Positions 48,494-55,658 of a DNA stretch of 60,668 nucleotides are shown in pieces. The notes below the pieces were generated by a model, which was not told the DNA's origin, did not search any database, and saw only the letters and a list, made by a program, of their open reading frames with translations. The position numbers and the translations under genes were made by a program. This DNA comes from Actinobacteria bacterium OV450 (lineage in GTDB: Bacteria; Actinomycetota; Actinomycetes; Streptomycetales; Streptomycetaceae): NCBI GenBank assembly GCA_001298555.1, contig LJCW01000307.1, positions 1 to 60,668 on the forward strand, read 5' to 3'. Every line of letters starts with the position of its first letter. The stretch's first letter is position 1.

Positions 48494-49051
48494 ATGGCTT
48501 GGACCGCGCCTATGACGGCGGTAGCTAACACTGCTTTCACCGCAGCCCAGTTCAACACTTACGTCCGGGACAATCTGTTGGAAACTGCTCCCGCCAAGGC
48601 TGCCAACCACGGCGGCTACTTCGTGACATCTAGCGCGAACAGCATTGTGGAGCGGAAGGCTCTGTCGGCCGCCGTAGACACAGCGGAGAGCGCCACGGTG
48701 AGTGGCTCGTTTGATGACCTTACGACTGCCGGACCGACGGTTACAATCACGACAGGATCGAACGCAATCGTATTTACGTCGTGCCGGTCATATGGAAACA
48801 AGACTGACCAGTGGCAGCTCATGGGCGTCGACGTTTCCGGCGCTTCAACTTTCGCGGCCAGCGATAACGATTCACTGTTCCACGAGGCCCCTGACACGAG
48901 CAGCCGTGCTGCGCAGATGGGCAGCTTCCACATGTTCACGCTCCTCACGCCGGGCGTGAACGTGTTCACCGCTAAGTACCGGGTATCGGGCAGCGATCCC
49001 ACGGGGGTCGGCACTTTCTCCTACCGGCGTCTTGCCGTACTTCCGTTCTAA
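48494..49051 (+). CDS. Minor tail protein/fibre-associated
   Basis: 185 residues. It starts MAWTAPMTAVANTAFTAAQF then NTYVRDNLLETAPAKA, a common opening of actinophage minor tail/fibre proteins (the 'A-x-Q-x-N-x-x-V-R-D-N-L' pattern). The rest is beta-rich. Probably trimeric fibre component. Confidence 0.72.
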   Translation: MAWTAPMTAVANTAFTAAQFNTYVRDNLLETAPAKAANHGGYFVTSSANSIVERKALSAAVDTAESATVSGSFDDLTTAGPTVTITTGSNAIVFTSCRSYGNKTDQWQLMGVDVSGASTFAASDNDSLFHEAPDTSSRAAQMGSFHMFTLLTPGVNVFTAKYRVSGSDPTGVGTFSYRRLAVLPF

Positions 49052-49071
49052 AAGAGAGGGGGTGACCTCTC

Positions 49072-49950
49072 GTGGGTATGGGGCTTTTCGTTCAGTTGTC
49101 GTCGATACATTCGTGGGCTGACCCAGAAGATCTGGCATCGTGGCTTGATCTTGTGCGTACTAGGCACCGTAGGCACCACGTGGGCGCACACAGCCCAAAC
49201 TATATGAACGATCTCGTTCTCCAGGACATCTCCGACACGGACGGTGTCCTGCTTTCGGACTATCTGGATGCCATCGCACCATACCTTCCGGGCGGTGCTA
49301 CGCCGGCCTTCGAACGCGTTTGGATCGGCACTCAGGTGCTCCCGTGGGAAGGATCTGGCGACGCTTACGACACGGGCATCCTCGACTCGGATTTCCGGGA
49401 CGACAACATTGGGTTGGCGGAGACTGCGGCCGCCTCGTTCGTAGCTGACTATCCAGACGTCGACTTCGAGTGGTACATCACGTACGAGGCGAACCTAGCG
49501 GCGTTCACCGACAATTCGATCAAGACGGCTTACGACTCGTTCCTGACCGAATACATGAACGCCCTCAACGTAGTTGACCCTGGACACACATACCTCTGGT
49601 CGCCTGCGATCTGGACACAGTACGACGATCTGCCCAACCCGTCCGGGCTGTCCACCAACCTCAGCAGTTGCCTGAGGGGCCTGCCCTCGCCGCTTGAGAT
49701 CACCATTCAGGACGGCTGCGGCTCCGGCGTCGGCGTCAAGGAAAGTTCCGCGCAATGGCGCACCTTTTTGCAGTCCGCGGTCGGCCCGGAGACGCCCGTC
49801 ACCCTGAACGCTGAACTATTCAAAATTGACGGCGGCATCGTTACCGGTGACCTGTCGGAAGTCAAGCAGCGGTTGTCCTACTACCTGGCCCACGGTGTGC
49901 CGCTGGGAGCTGCCTTCGAAATCCGTTTCTGGCATGACCTCTTCTACTAA
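49072..49950 (+). CDS. Glycosidase-like TIM-barrel protein (DUF4434-like) in tail module
   Basis: 292 residues. FERVWIGTQVLPWEGSGDAY, VDFEWYITYEANLAAFTDNS (candidate catalytic E), TYLWSPAIWTQ, ITIQDGCGSG and VTLNAELF trace successive barrel strands of GH-like DUF4434 proteins. Its location between fibre and lysis genes suggests a virion enzyme acting on host surface glycans, or a late host-wall activity. No signal peptide. Activity inferred. Confidence 0.68.
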   Translation: MGMGLFVQLSSIHSWADPEDLASWLDLVRTRHRRHHVGAHSPNYMNDLVLQDISDTDGVLLSDYLDAIAPYLPGGATPAFERVWIGTQVLPWEGSGDAYDTGILDSDFRDDNIGLAETAAASFVADYPDVDFEWYITYEANLAAFTDNSIKTAYDSFLTEYMNALNVVDPGHTYLWSPAIWTQYDDLPNPSGLSTNLSSCLRGLPSPLEITIQDGCGSGVGVKESSAQWRTFLQSAVGPETPVTLNAELFKIDGGIVTGDLSEVKQRLSYYLAHGVPLGAAFEIRFWHDLFY

Positions 49951-49965
49951 GGAGGTCGAATTCCC

Positions 49966-50223
49966 ATGGAGCCAGAAGAGACCGCTTCCATCACTGTGAA
50001 GCTGGCACGCGTCGAGGTAAAAATCGACCAGATCATCGAGATCCAACGTATTCGGGGCGAGGACCACGAAACCCGTCTCCGGGTGTTGGAAAGCCATCAG
50101 ACAAGCGATCACGATGCGCGTCTTAGTGCTCTTGAGCACTGGCGGTACGCGCTGCCTACTACCGCGGTCGTTTTAGCCGTTGCGTCAACCGTTATTGCTG
50201 TCCTTAACTATCTGGGAAAGTGA
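49966..50223 (+). CDS. Coiled-coil membrane protein (hemolysin XhlA/holin-like, 85 aa)
   Basis: A charged coiled coil (TVKLARVEVKIDQIIEIQRI, RVLESH) is followed by one membrane span (YALPTTAVVLAVASTVIAVL). Layout matches XhlA-type lysis accessory proteins. It may act with the holin at 52451. Confidence 0.7.
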   Translation: MEPEETASITVKLARVEVKIDQIIEIQRIRGEDHETRLRVLESHQTSDHDARLSALEHWRYALPTTAVVLAVASTVIAVLNYLGK

Positions 50224-50229
50224 CCCGCA

Positions 50230-50382
50230 ATGTCATATGAGAATCGAACGCATAGCCCGATTGCGCCCGTACCGCCCGAGAGCGGTGCGGGCCCCACTGT
50301 CCCCGAAGAGGAAGAACTTTTGGCCATCGAGTTCGGAGCCCCCAACGAGGACGGCCTCTACGGGACGGTGATAGCAGAATGA
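50230..50382 (+). CDS. Small acidic peptide before endolysin (50 aa)
   Basis: ATG 50230; stop overlaps the endolysin start (ATGA). PVPPESGAGPTVPEEEELLA then LLAIEFGAPNEDGLYG. No recognisable domain. Close coupling suggests a lysis-module accessory or a virion peptide. Confidence 0.6.
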   Translation: MSYENRTHSPIAPVPPESGAGPTVPEEEELLAIEFGAPNEDGLYGTVIAE

Positions 50383-51125
50383 GCGGTCTAGAAGCGATGA
50401 TCGCCCAAGCTGAGAAGTCGATCGGGCTGGGCGAACCTAACTACATACAGGATTGGTACAACCGCAAGTACGACAACTTGGGTGCCAACTGGGCTTGGTG
50501 TGACGCGTCTATATCTTATTGGGCTTGGATGAGCGGCAACCAGCTAGCCGTAACATTCGGCGGCGCCTACGTGTACACAGTGGCGCACGCCCAAAAGTTC
50601 AAGGATCAGGGCCAGTGGCATGTCGATGTCGCCGGCATCCGCCGTGGCGACATTGTGTTCTTTGACTGGGAGGGCTCGGACTCGATCGGGGCTATCGACC
50701 ATGTCGGCCTGGTGACCAGTGTCAGCGGAAAGTACGTGTACACGATTGAGGGCAACACTTCAAACCAGTGTTTGCGGCGTGTGCGTACCGCTACCGAGAT
50801 TGCCGGGTATGGGCGGCCCGAGTATGCGGCGGATAGTCCTGCCGTTCCTGCGCCGCCTGCTTCGCCAGGGAAGACGTATACACCGTTTCCGGGTGCCGCG
50901 TTTTTCACCCGGTGTAGGAAGAGTCCGATTATTGCGCGTATGCATGCGCGGCTGATGGCTGTTGGCTGCAACAAGTATGTGACGCAGACGAAGAAGGACG
51001 TTTGGGGTCCTGGCGATGAAGCCTCGTATGCGGCTTGGCAACGGAAGATGGGTTTCTCTGGCGATGATGCGGATGGAATCCCCGGTAAGACTTCGTGGGA
51101 TGCATTGAAGGTGCCCACTGACTGA
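50379..51125 (+). CDS. Endolysin: CHAP-type amidase/peptidase with peptidoglycan-binding domain
   Basis: 248 residues. The CHAP-like catalytic domain (~1-150) has NWAWCDASISYWAWMSGNQL with the catalytic Cys, RRGDIVFFDWEG and IDHVGLVTSVSGKYVYTIEG with the His. After a Pro-rich linker, KKDVWGPGDEASYAAWQRKM then DGIPGKTSWDAL is the peptidoglycan-binding repeat common in Streptomyces phage lysins. No signal peptide, so release requires the holin. Confidence 0.9.
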   Translation: MSGLEAMIAQAEKSIGLGEPNYIQDWYNRKYDNLGANWAWCDASISYWAWMSGNQLAVTFGGAYVYTVAHAQKFKDQGQWHVDVAGIRRGDIVFFDWEGSDSIGAIDHVGLVTSVSGKYVYTIEGNTSNQCLRRVRTATEIAGYGRPEYAADSPAVPAPPASPGKTYTPFPGAAFFTRCRKSPIIARMHARLMAVGCNKYVTQTKKDVWGPGDEASYAAWQRKMGFSGDDADGIPGKTSWDALKVPTD

Positions 51126-51140
51126 AAGAAGTTGATTCCA

Positions 51141-52376
51141 ATGGCGCGGGGAAAACACCGTAAGCCAAAGGAGAATTCCACAACCAAGAGAGTCGTTGCG
51201 AGTGCGGCAACGATCGGTATGGGCGCGGGCGTCGCCCTTGCGGCAGGTAACAGCGCCGAGGCTGCCACTGTGGACCAGTGGGACGCTATCGCCAAGTGCG
51301 AGTCTGGCGGCGACTGGTCTATCAACTACAGCAGCGACGGTATGTCGGTGGGCGGGCTGCAGTTCCAGAACGCCAGCTGGCAGGACGCACTTCAGTACCT
51401 CAACGCCCACGGCGTCGACACGTCAGGCTGGACACAGCGCCTGTACCAGGGGATGCCTCGCTCTGAGGTTCCCACGAAGGAACAGACGATCCTGGCAGCG
51501 GAAGCCCTGTTGGCGATCCAAGGCCCGGGGGCGTGGGTGTGCAAGGGCAACGGCCTGAGTGCGTCGATGTTCGAAGGCGGCCCTCGTCCATATGGTGCGG
51601 CCACGACGTATCGGAGTCCGAAGCCGATCGAACCGCCGAAGCCGAAAGCCAAGCCCCCGGTGAAGCCTCGGACCGTGAAGCCGCACGTGGTCCCATCGTC
51701 GAAGTCTGGCGAGTACACGGTGCAGCCTGGAGACACCCTGTATGGCATCGCGAAGGTTCGGACGGGTAACGGGTCGGCCGACAACTGGGAGTCTCTGTAT
51801 GAGGCGAACAAGCGGAAGATCGGCGCCGATCCGGATCTGATCTATCCCGGTCAGGTGTTCGTTCTCCCGTGGGGCAACGAGCTGGTGCCGGCGCCGCCGT
51901 CGCAGCCTAAGGTCCCGGCTCCTGCTCCGAAGCCGAAGGTGTCCACGCCGCGGGCGTCTACGGCTGTTGTGCAGCTGCCCGTGCACGCCCCTGTCACGCA
52001 GGGGTATGGCAACCCGAGCAGTGGCTACACGCTCGGCTATCACACCGGGGTGGATTTCGGTGCGTCCTACGGCACTATCGTGCACGCTGCGATGGGCGGG
52101 ACGGTAGTCGCTTCGGACACGTCCTCTGCGTATGGGCTGAACGTGCAGATCCGGAACAACGACGGCACGTACGCCCTGTACGCCCACCTGTCGTCCCGGT
52201 CAGTGACGCCCGGCATGACGGTCAAGGCAGGCGACCAGATAGGCAACGTGGGGAACTCCGGAACTAACTCGTCGGGTGCTCACCTGCACTTCGAGATCCG
52301 GACCGTACCCAACTTCGCAGCAGGCAACTTCCTTAACCCGCTTAGCTGGTTGAGGAAGCACGGTGTGAGTGTCTGA
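51141..52376 (+). CDS. Secreted wall hydrolase: Rpf-like transglycosylase + LysM + M23 peptidase
   Basis: 411 residues from ATG 51141. The N-terminus has basic residues then a hydrophobic stretch ending in Ala-rich sequence (VVASAATIGMGAGVALAAGN), a signal peptide or membrane anchor. ATVDQWDAIAKCESGGDWSI then GGLQFQNASW is the resuscitation-promoting-factor-like fold (catalytic E in KCESGGDW). GEYTVQPGDTLYGIAKVRTG is a LysM. The C-terminus is M23: HTGVDFGASYGTIVHAAMGG and SSGAHLHFEIRT (zinc H residues and D). Host Streptomyces secrete similar proteins; here it sits between endolysin and holin. Confidence 0.9.
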   Translation: MARGKHRKPKENSTTKRVVASAATIGMGAGVALAAGNSAEAATVDQWDAIAKCESGGDWSINYSSDGMSVGGLQFQNASWQDALQYLNAHGVDTSGWTQRLYQGMPRSEVPTKEQTILAAEALLAIQGPGAWVCKGNGLSASMFEGGPRPYGAATTYRSPKPIEPPKPKAKPPVKPRTVKPHVVPSSKSGEYTVQPGDTLYGIAKVRTGNGSADNWESLYEANKRKIGADPDLIYPGQVFVLPWGNELVPAPPSQPKVPAPAPKPKVSTPRASTAVVQLPVHAPVTQGYGNPSSGYTLGYHTGVDFGASYGTIVHAAMGGTVVASDTSSAYGLNVQIRNNDGTYALYAHLSSRSVTPGMTVKAGDQIGNVGNSGTNSSGAHLHFEIRTVPNFAAGNFLNPLSWLRKHGVSV

Positions 52377-52450
52377 CGGGCGGCAGACGAGCCGCAGGCG
52401 TTCCGGGTGATTGTCCGGGGCCTATTTTTTTGATCTTCTAAGGAGTGGCT

Positions 52451-52654
52451 ATGTTCTCTGTCTCGTTCCTGCGGCGTACTGCCGAGGAGGGCGCTGCAGC
52501 CTTCCTCGTCGCGTTCGGCGGAGTCGCCCTTGCTGGCGATGGTGCCCTGTCCCGTGCGGCACTGGCGGGTGCTGTGGCTGCCGGCCTGCGTGCCGTGTAT
52601 GGCGTGTTCGTGAAGAACGTCGGCGCCGACGCTGAGCGTCCGTCGATGAGCTGA
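52451..52654 (+). CDS. Holin
   Basis: 67 residues from ATG 52451, ribosome site aaggag. FLRRTAEEGAAAFLVAFGGV and LSRAALAGAVAAGLRAVYGV give two hydrophobic segments with a basic C-terminus, matching short Streptomyces phage holins. It forms the membrane lesion that lets the endolysin reach the wall. A terminator follows. Confidence 0.8.
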   Translation: MFSVSFLRRTAEEGAAAFLVAFGGVALAGDGALSRAALAGAVAAGLRAVYGVFVKNVGADAERPSMS

Positions 52655-52671
52655 CACGGCTTGAGCACACG

Positions 52672-52712
52672 AATGCCCCTCGTTCCCCTTGCGGGAGCGG
52701 GGGGCATTTTTT
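52672..52712 (+). terminator. Terminator after holin (end of late operon)
   Basis: atgcccctcgttccc and gggagcggggggcat pair with small mismatches around cttgc, followed by tttttt. Ends the rightward late transcript. The leftward gene ending at 52722 converges on it. Confidence 0.85.
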
Positions 52713-52721
52713 GCTTTCGGT

Positions 52722-52967
52722 TTACTTGATTTTTTTCTTCCCTGCGACGATCTTTTCAACGTACCTCTCACCCTCGGCGTATGCTCCCCGCCAGGTGAAC
52801 GTGTAGAGCGATTTTTGGGGCCGTCCGGTCTCCCGGTCGATGACGCGGGCTACATACCCGACGGTGCCTCCACCTAAGAGCACTCCTCCTGTGAAGGTGT
52901 CGCCTTCCACTCTGATTTCGAAGCGGCCAGGGTCTATGGGGTCAGGTAACGCTGGTTGGCTGGTCAC
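52722..52967 (-). CDS. Leftward hypothetical protein, second of cassette (81 aa)
   Basis: Starts ATG 52967, 19 bp after the upstream stop. FEIRVEGDTFTGGVLLGGGT, VGYVARVIDRETGRPQ and LYTFTWRGAYAEGERYVEKI form a beta-rich core; the C-terminus is KKKIK. No family recognised. Cotranscribed with the membrane protein encoded upstream. Confidence 0.68.
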   Translation of the reverse strand: MTSQPALPDPIDPGRFEIRVEGDTFTGGVLLGGGTVGYVARVIDRETGRPQKSLYTFTWRGAYAEGERYVEKIVAGKKKIK

Positions 52968-52986
52968 GGGTCTATCCTTTGAGGTG

Positions 52987-53406
52987 TTAGTGGCTGCTCG
53001 CCGCGTTTTCGCAGTTAAGAATACGATACCCCTCCTCGATGACCTTGAAGCCTTTCGCCCGGTCGGCTACCTGCTGGGGCGTGTAGTAGGGGGGAGGTGG
53101 TGCTTTGGATGCGGTCAGGAACTGTGCGTACAAGGGGCATAGCACGTCGGTGCTGGTGCGCTCCTGCACGTTGGCAATCTCGCGGGCGTTGGCCGAGACG
53201 TTCTGGCCTATGACGATCAGCCCTATGGTCAACAAAACGTCAAGGCTGATGCCGACCATTGTCAGGTAGATGAGGCGACGGTTGGTGGCCGCGCGCTTGG
53301 TGAGCCAGTCGACACGGGTGCCGGACCGCTCGCAGAGCTCCTCCAGCTGCAAGACCAGCCGCTCACATTGCTCCGCTAGGGCGTCTATCGCGTCATCTTT
53401 CGTCAT
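52987..53406 (-). CDS. Leftward coiled-coil membrane protein (139 aa), superinfection-exclusion candidate
   Basis: Starts at ATG 53406; frames open to 53445 lack conserved look. ALAEQCERLVLQLEELCERS forms a coiled coil; LIYLTMVGISLDVLLTIGLI is one membrane span; the C-terminal ~70 residues (LCPLYAQFLTASKAPPPPYY, TPQQVADRAKGF) are extracytoplasmic or cytoplasmic loops. Similar short membrane proteins are common in Streptomyces phages, often after the lysis genes. Position and orientation suggest expression in the lysogen. Confidence 0.7.
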   Translation of the reverse strand: MTKDDAIDALAEQCERLVLQLEELCERSGTRVDWLTKRAATNRRLIYLTMVGISLDVLLTIGLIVIGQNVSANAREIANVQERTSTDVLCPLYAQFLTASKAPPPPYYTPQQVADRAKGFKVIEEGYRILNCENAASSH

Positions 53407-53447
53407 GACAACGGTCCTGTTCAGTGCATGGATCAAGACTCTCAAAT

Positions 53448-53476
53448 AGGTTAATACCGAACTAATGGGTCCGCAA
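53448..53476 (-). promoter_or_regulatory. Leftward promoter candidate
   Basis: On the minus strand TTGCGG (53476-53471) is followed after 17 bp by TAACCT (53453-53448), 42 bp before ATG 53406. The -35 is weak. Nearby, ggctatc occurs twice as a direct repeat around 53500, a possible operator. Confidence 0.45.
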
Positions 53477-53554
53477 GGGCTGTACTGGTCTACTCTGGCT
53501 ATCGAGGGCTATCAGCCGTGTTAGTGCAGGATTTGACCAATAGGATGAACAGGG

Positions 53555-54022
53555 ATGACTGTGACCGAGCAAGCTCCTGTAACTCCCCGTGAATGGCCAG
53601 ACCTTCGGCGTGGCCTCGCCGAGAACGGGGGGGTGCTGCCCGTACCGGTAGAGACTCTCCGGGGGCTCGCGGCAGGCTGGCAGCGCACACGCCTGCCTGA
53701 CGTGCGTCAAGAGATCCTTGAGCGGCTAGACGACATGGGCGCCGGAGTGTGGCCGGAACTGCCGGAGCGCCGTGCTATCGGCACCGTGGTTCTCTATGCG
53801 CGGGGCACAGAGGCCCACGAGATGATCCGCTGTTTCGAGGCCGGAACGATCACGCCTCTGTTCGTGAAGCTGCTGCGCCGGCTCAACGAGCCTCCGACCG
53901 ATCGGCTGCAGGTTGCCCGCGAAATCGTGGAGCGCACAGCGGCGATGATTGAGAGCCAGATGCTGACGGATGAGCCCGAGCGTGCACGCTGGCGCGGCTG
54001 GTGGAAGCGGAACGAGCCGTGA
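53555..54022 (+). CDS. Hypothetical phage protein (155 aa), divergent from leftward cassette
   Basis: TPREWPDLRRGLAENGGVLP, AAGWQRTRLPDVRQEILERL then RLQVAREIVERTAAMIESQM: helical, charged, soluble, ending in a W-rich basic tail (RARWRGWWKRNEP). No HTH motif stands out. It is the sole rightward gene between the lysis cassette and the gene at 55491, and shares a 148-bp divergent promoter region with the leftward cassette, a layout reminiscent of an immunity switch. Confidence 0.65.
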   Translation: MTVTEQAPVTPREWPDLRRGLAENGGVLPVPVETLRGLAAGWQRTRLPDVRQEILERLDDMGAGVWPELPERRAIGTVVLYARGTEAHEMIRCFEAGTITPLFVKLLRRLNEPPTDRLQVAREIVERTAAMIESQMLTDEPERARWRGWWKRNEP

Positions 54023-54077
54023 GGAGTCCCGCCCGCCGCTCTGGGGAGGAACAGCGGACGGGGCCCCGATAGGAGAC

Positions 54078-54275
54078 TTACCAGATTATGCGCGCCGCGT
54101 CTCCACCAACGCAGGTGGGACAGGGGCGCTTTAGCGTGAAGCCGCAGGCCGCGCAGCCGGCGAAACCGCAGCACTTGTCACACCACACGCGTTCCGTCCC
54201 GGCACATAGCCCGCAGTACATTGCCGGCTTGCGCTTGCTGGGGGACTGGCTTGATGTCTGCTGCGGGGTACTCAA
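54078..54275 (-). CDS. Cys-rich DnaJ-type zinc protein (65 aa)
   Basis: TTG 54275 overlaps the upstream stop (TTGA); ATG 54221 is an alternative. CGLCAGTERVWCDKCCGFAG and CAACGFTLKRPCPTC hold four C-x-x-C units like a DnaJ zinc-finger module, without J-domain. Likely a small metal-binding protein of unknown role. Confidence 0.6.
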   Translation of the reverse strand: MSTPQQTSSQSPSKRKPAMYCGLCAGTERVWCDKCCGFAGCAACGFTLKRPCPTCVGGDAARIIW

Positions 54276-54469
54276 TCCGCCTGCTCGGGCCGTGGCGGCT
54301 CGGGGCAACAGTTGATGTGCCGGTATATGACCAGCGGGCCGCCTGACTGCCGATCCGTCACCACACGGCGACAGGGCTCAAGACTCTTGATCGGTTTCTT
54401 GCAGCCAGGGCAGGTCTCTCCTGGCGGGCAGAAGGTGTCGTACTCCGGGTCGAGCGCGCTGTAGCTCAT
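54272..54469 (-). CDS. Hypothetical Cys-rich protein (65 aa)
   Basis: ATG 54469. ALDPEYDTFCPPGETCPGCK and RHINCCPEPPRPEQAD supply a C..C-x-x-C and CC pair, a zinc knuckle. Overlaps the next gene. Upstream lies a dyad gtacgacc/ggtcgtac (54516-54550). Confidence 0.62.
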   Translation of the reverse strand: MSYSALDPEYDTFCPPGETCPGCKKPIKSLEPCRRVVTDRQSGGPLVIYRHINCCPEPPRPEQAD

Positions 54470-54660
54470 CGTAAAGTCGCCCTCTCTCGTTGAAGGGGCG
54501 CGAGGGAGGGCGACAGTACGACCCGCGGGCGGCGTGAGCCCCGGTCGTACAGCGACATTCCCCGCGTGCTTACGCGGTCCGCTGCGGTCATGTTCGATTT
54601 TCCTCACGGGCTTGTGAGTTGATCACGCGTCAGTTGTGGTGATCCGGAGGTAGCGTACCG

Positions 54661-54918
54661 CTACGTCGTGGGTGTGTCTGTCGTTTCGGCGTCCGTGTCG
54701 CTCCTGCTTGGCGGTACGGCGGCTCCCGTCACGCTGTAGATGCGATGCCCCACTTTGACGCTGAACGAGCCGTCGCGGAGTGCCTGTGCGGCTTCTAGGG
54801 CGCGGTCGCGTTTCCTGTCGGAACCCATGTGGTGCCAGCCTTCGGCGCGGTCTTCGAGCTCGTTGATGAGCTCTTCTCGCGTGCCTGTCACGTGTTCGTA
54901 GCCTGGGAAGCGTTCCAT
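54661..54918 (-). CDS. Hypothetical leftward protein (85 aa)
   Basis: FPGYEHVTGTREELINELED, RAEGWHHMGSDRKRDRALEA and SVKVGHRIYSVTGA: an amphipathic helix pair followed by a small beta-hairpin. This pattern recurs in short Streptomyces/actinophage proteins next to integrase. No function known. Confidence 0.65.
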   Translation of the reverse strand: MERFPGYEHVTGTREELINELEDRAEGWHHMGSDRKRDRALEAAQALRDGSFSVKVGHRIYSVTGAAVPPSRSDTDAETTDTPTT

Positions 54919-55490
54919 GGGGCGACCGTAGCCAAGTGATCACCGGAGGTCGAGACGCCCCATCGCTGGAAACCTCGAAGCCGTGAGCAGTCGAACGGCT
55001 GCGCACAGCGAAGGTCAATAGCAGGTAAAATAGACGGATCACATCTGGACAGACCGGACAGGGCGCGTAAGAGTGTTAGCAGAAGCTCTTGACAACACAT
55101 GGCACCCGGGAAAGACCGGGAGGTTACGCGAGCATCCCGGACTGACACGTCGTCCAATCGGGCCCGAACCTACGCCCCCCGTAAAGACCAAAGCGTGGGG
55201 GGGCCGACGAACCGCCCCGAAGGCGGAAGAACCAAGACAGCCAGAGACTGTCTGACCCGCATACAAAGCAGCAGTACCCATAGTTGAAGAGCCTCGAAGG
55301 GGCCGCGCTCGCAGCAGCTTGAACGCGGCCCCTCGGCTTGACCGCAGGGGATCGTCCCGTACGTGAGGAGCGCGGCGGGCCGTCCGGCTAAATGCTTCAG
55401 ACCCCAAAGCCGTGGGGCGGACTACCCGGAAGCTATCCCGTACGGCAACAATCCCCGGACCCGCAGCCAGCCTTAAGTAAAGTGATCGCT
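54919..55490. other. Non-coding, hairpin-rich region near integration module
   Basis: About 570 bp without a convincing gene. It includes gacag/ctgtc around 55231-55247, ccgcc/ggcgg around 55212-55226, and a perfect 10-bp stem aggggccgcg (55298-55307) with cgcggcccct (55324-55333). A TTGACA-like box (cttgacaac) lies near 55090 without a good -10. It may contain the promoter for the 55491 gene or a small structured RNA. Frames at 55073-55287 look like chance. Confidence 0.5.
55298..55333. terminator. Perfect 10-bp hairpin upstream of 55491 gene
   Basis: aggggccgcg pairs with cgcggcccct around a 16-base loop; short flanking cg/cg pairs extend it. No T-run. Possible terminator for rightward transcription from the accessory block. 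Confidence 0.55.
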
Positions 55491-55658
55491 ATGGAATCTC
55501 AACACATCAGCGAGCCTCACTGGCCCGGAACGGTACGCGAATGCCCGGCCTGTCTCTTAGAGATCGAGGCCGAGGAAGAGCGTGCGTACGACGAGATGGA
55601 ACACGCCCAGATCGTAGCGACCTGGGCGAACGACCGCCTTAACGCGCGATCTGAATAA
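55491..55658 (+). CDS. Small acidic protein convergent with integrase (55 aa), excisionase/RDF candidate
   Basis: ATG 55491. RECPACLLEIEAEEERAYDE and MEHAQIVATWANDRLNARSE: an acidic helical protein with a C-x-x-C. It overlaps the 3' end of integrase by 20 bp in opposite orientation. It lacks a clear excisionase winged helix, so the recombination-directionality role is position-based only. Confidence 0.55.
   Translation: MESQHISEPHWPGTVRECPACLLEIEAEEERAYDEMEHAQIVATWANDRLNARSE

Noticed and set aside
52377..52450. Terminator between the M23 hydrolase and holin (ccgg dyad plus T7)
   Set aside because: Stem is only 4 bp (ccgg/ccgg); too weak to call, and it would isolate the holin from its operon.
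55073..55287. Rightward 60-62-codon frames in the integration region
   Set aside because: No ribosome sites and Arg/Thr/Ser-rich chance composition; overlapping frames are equally open.
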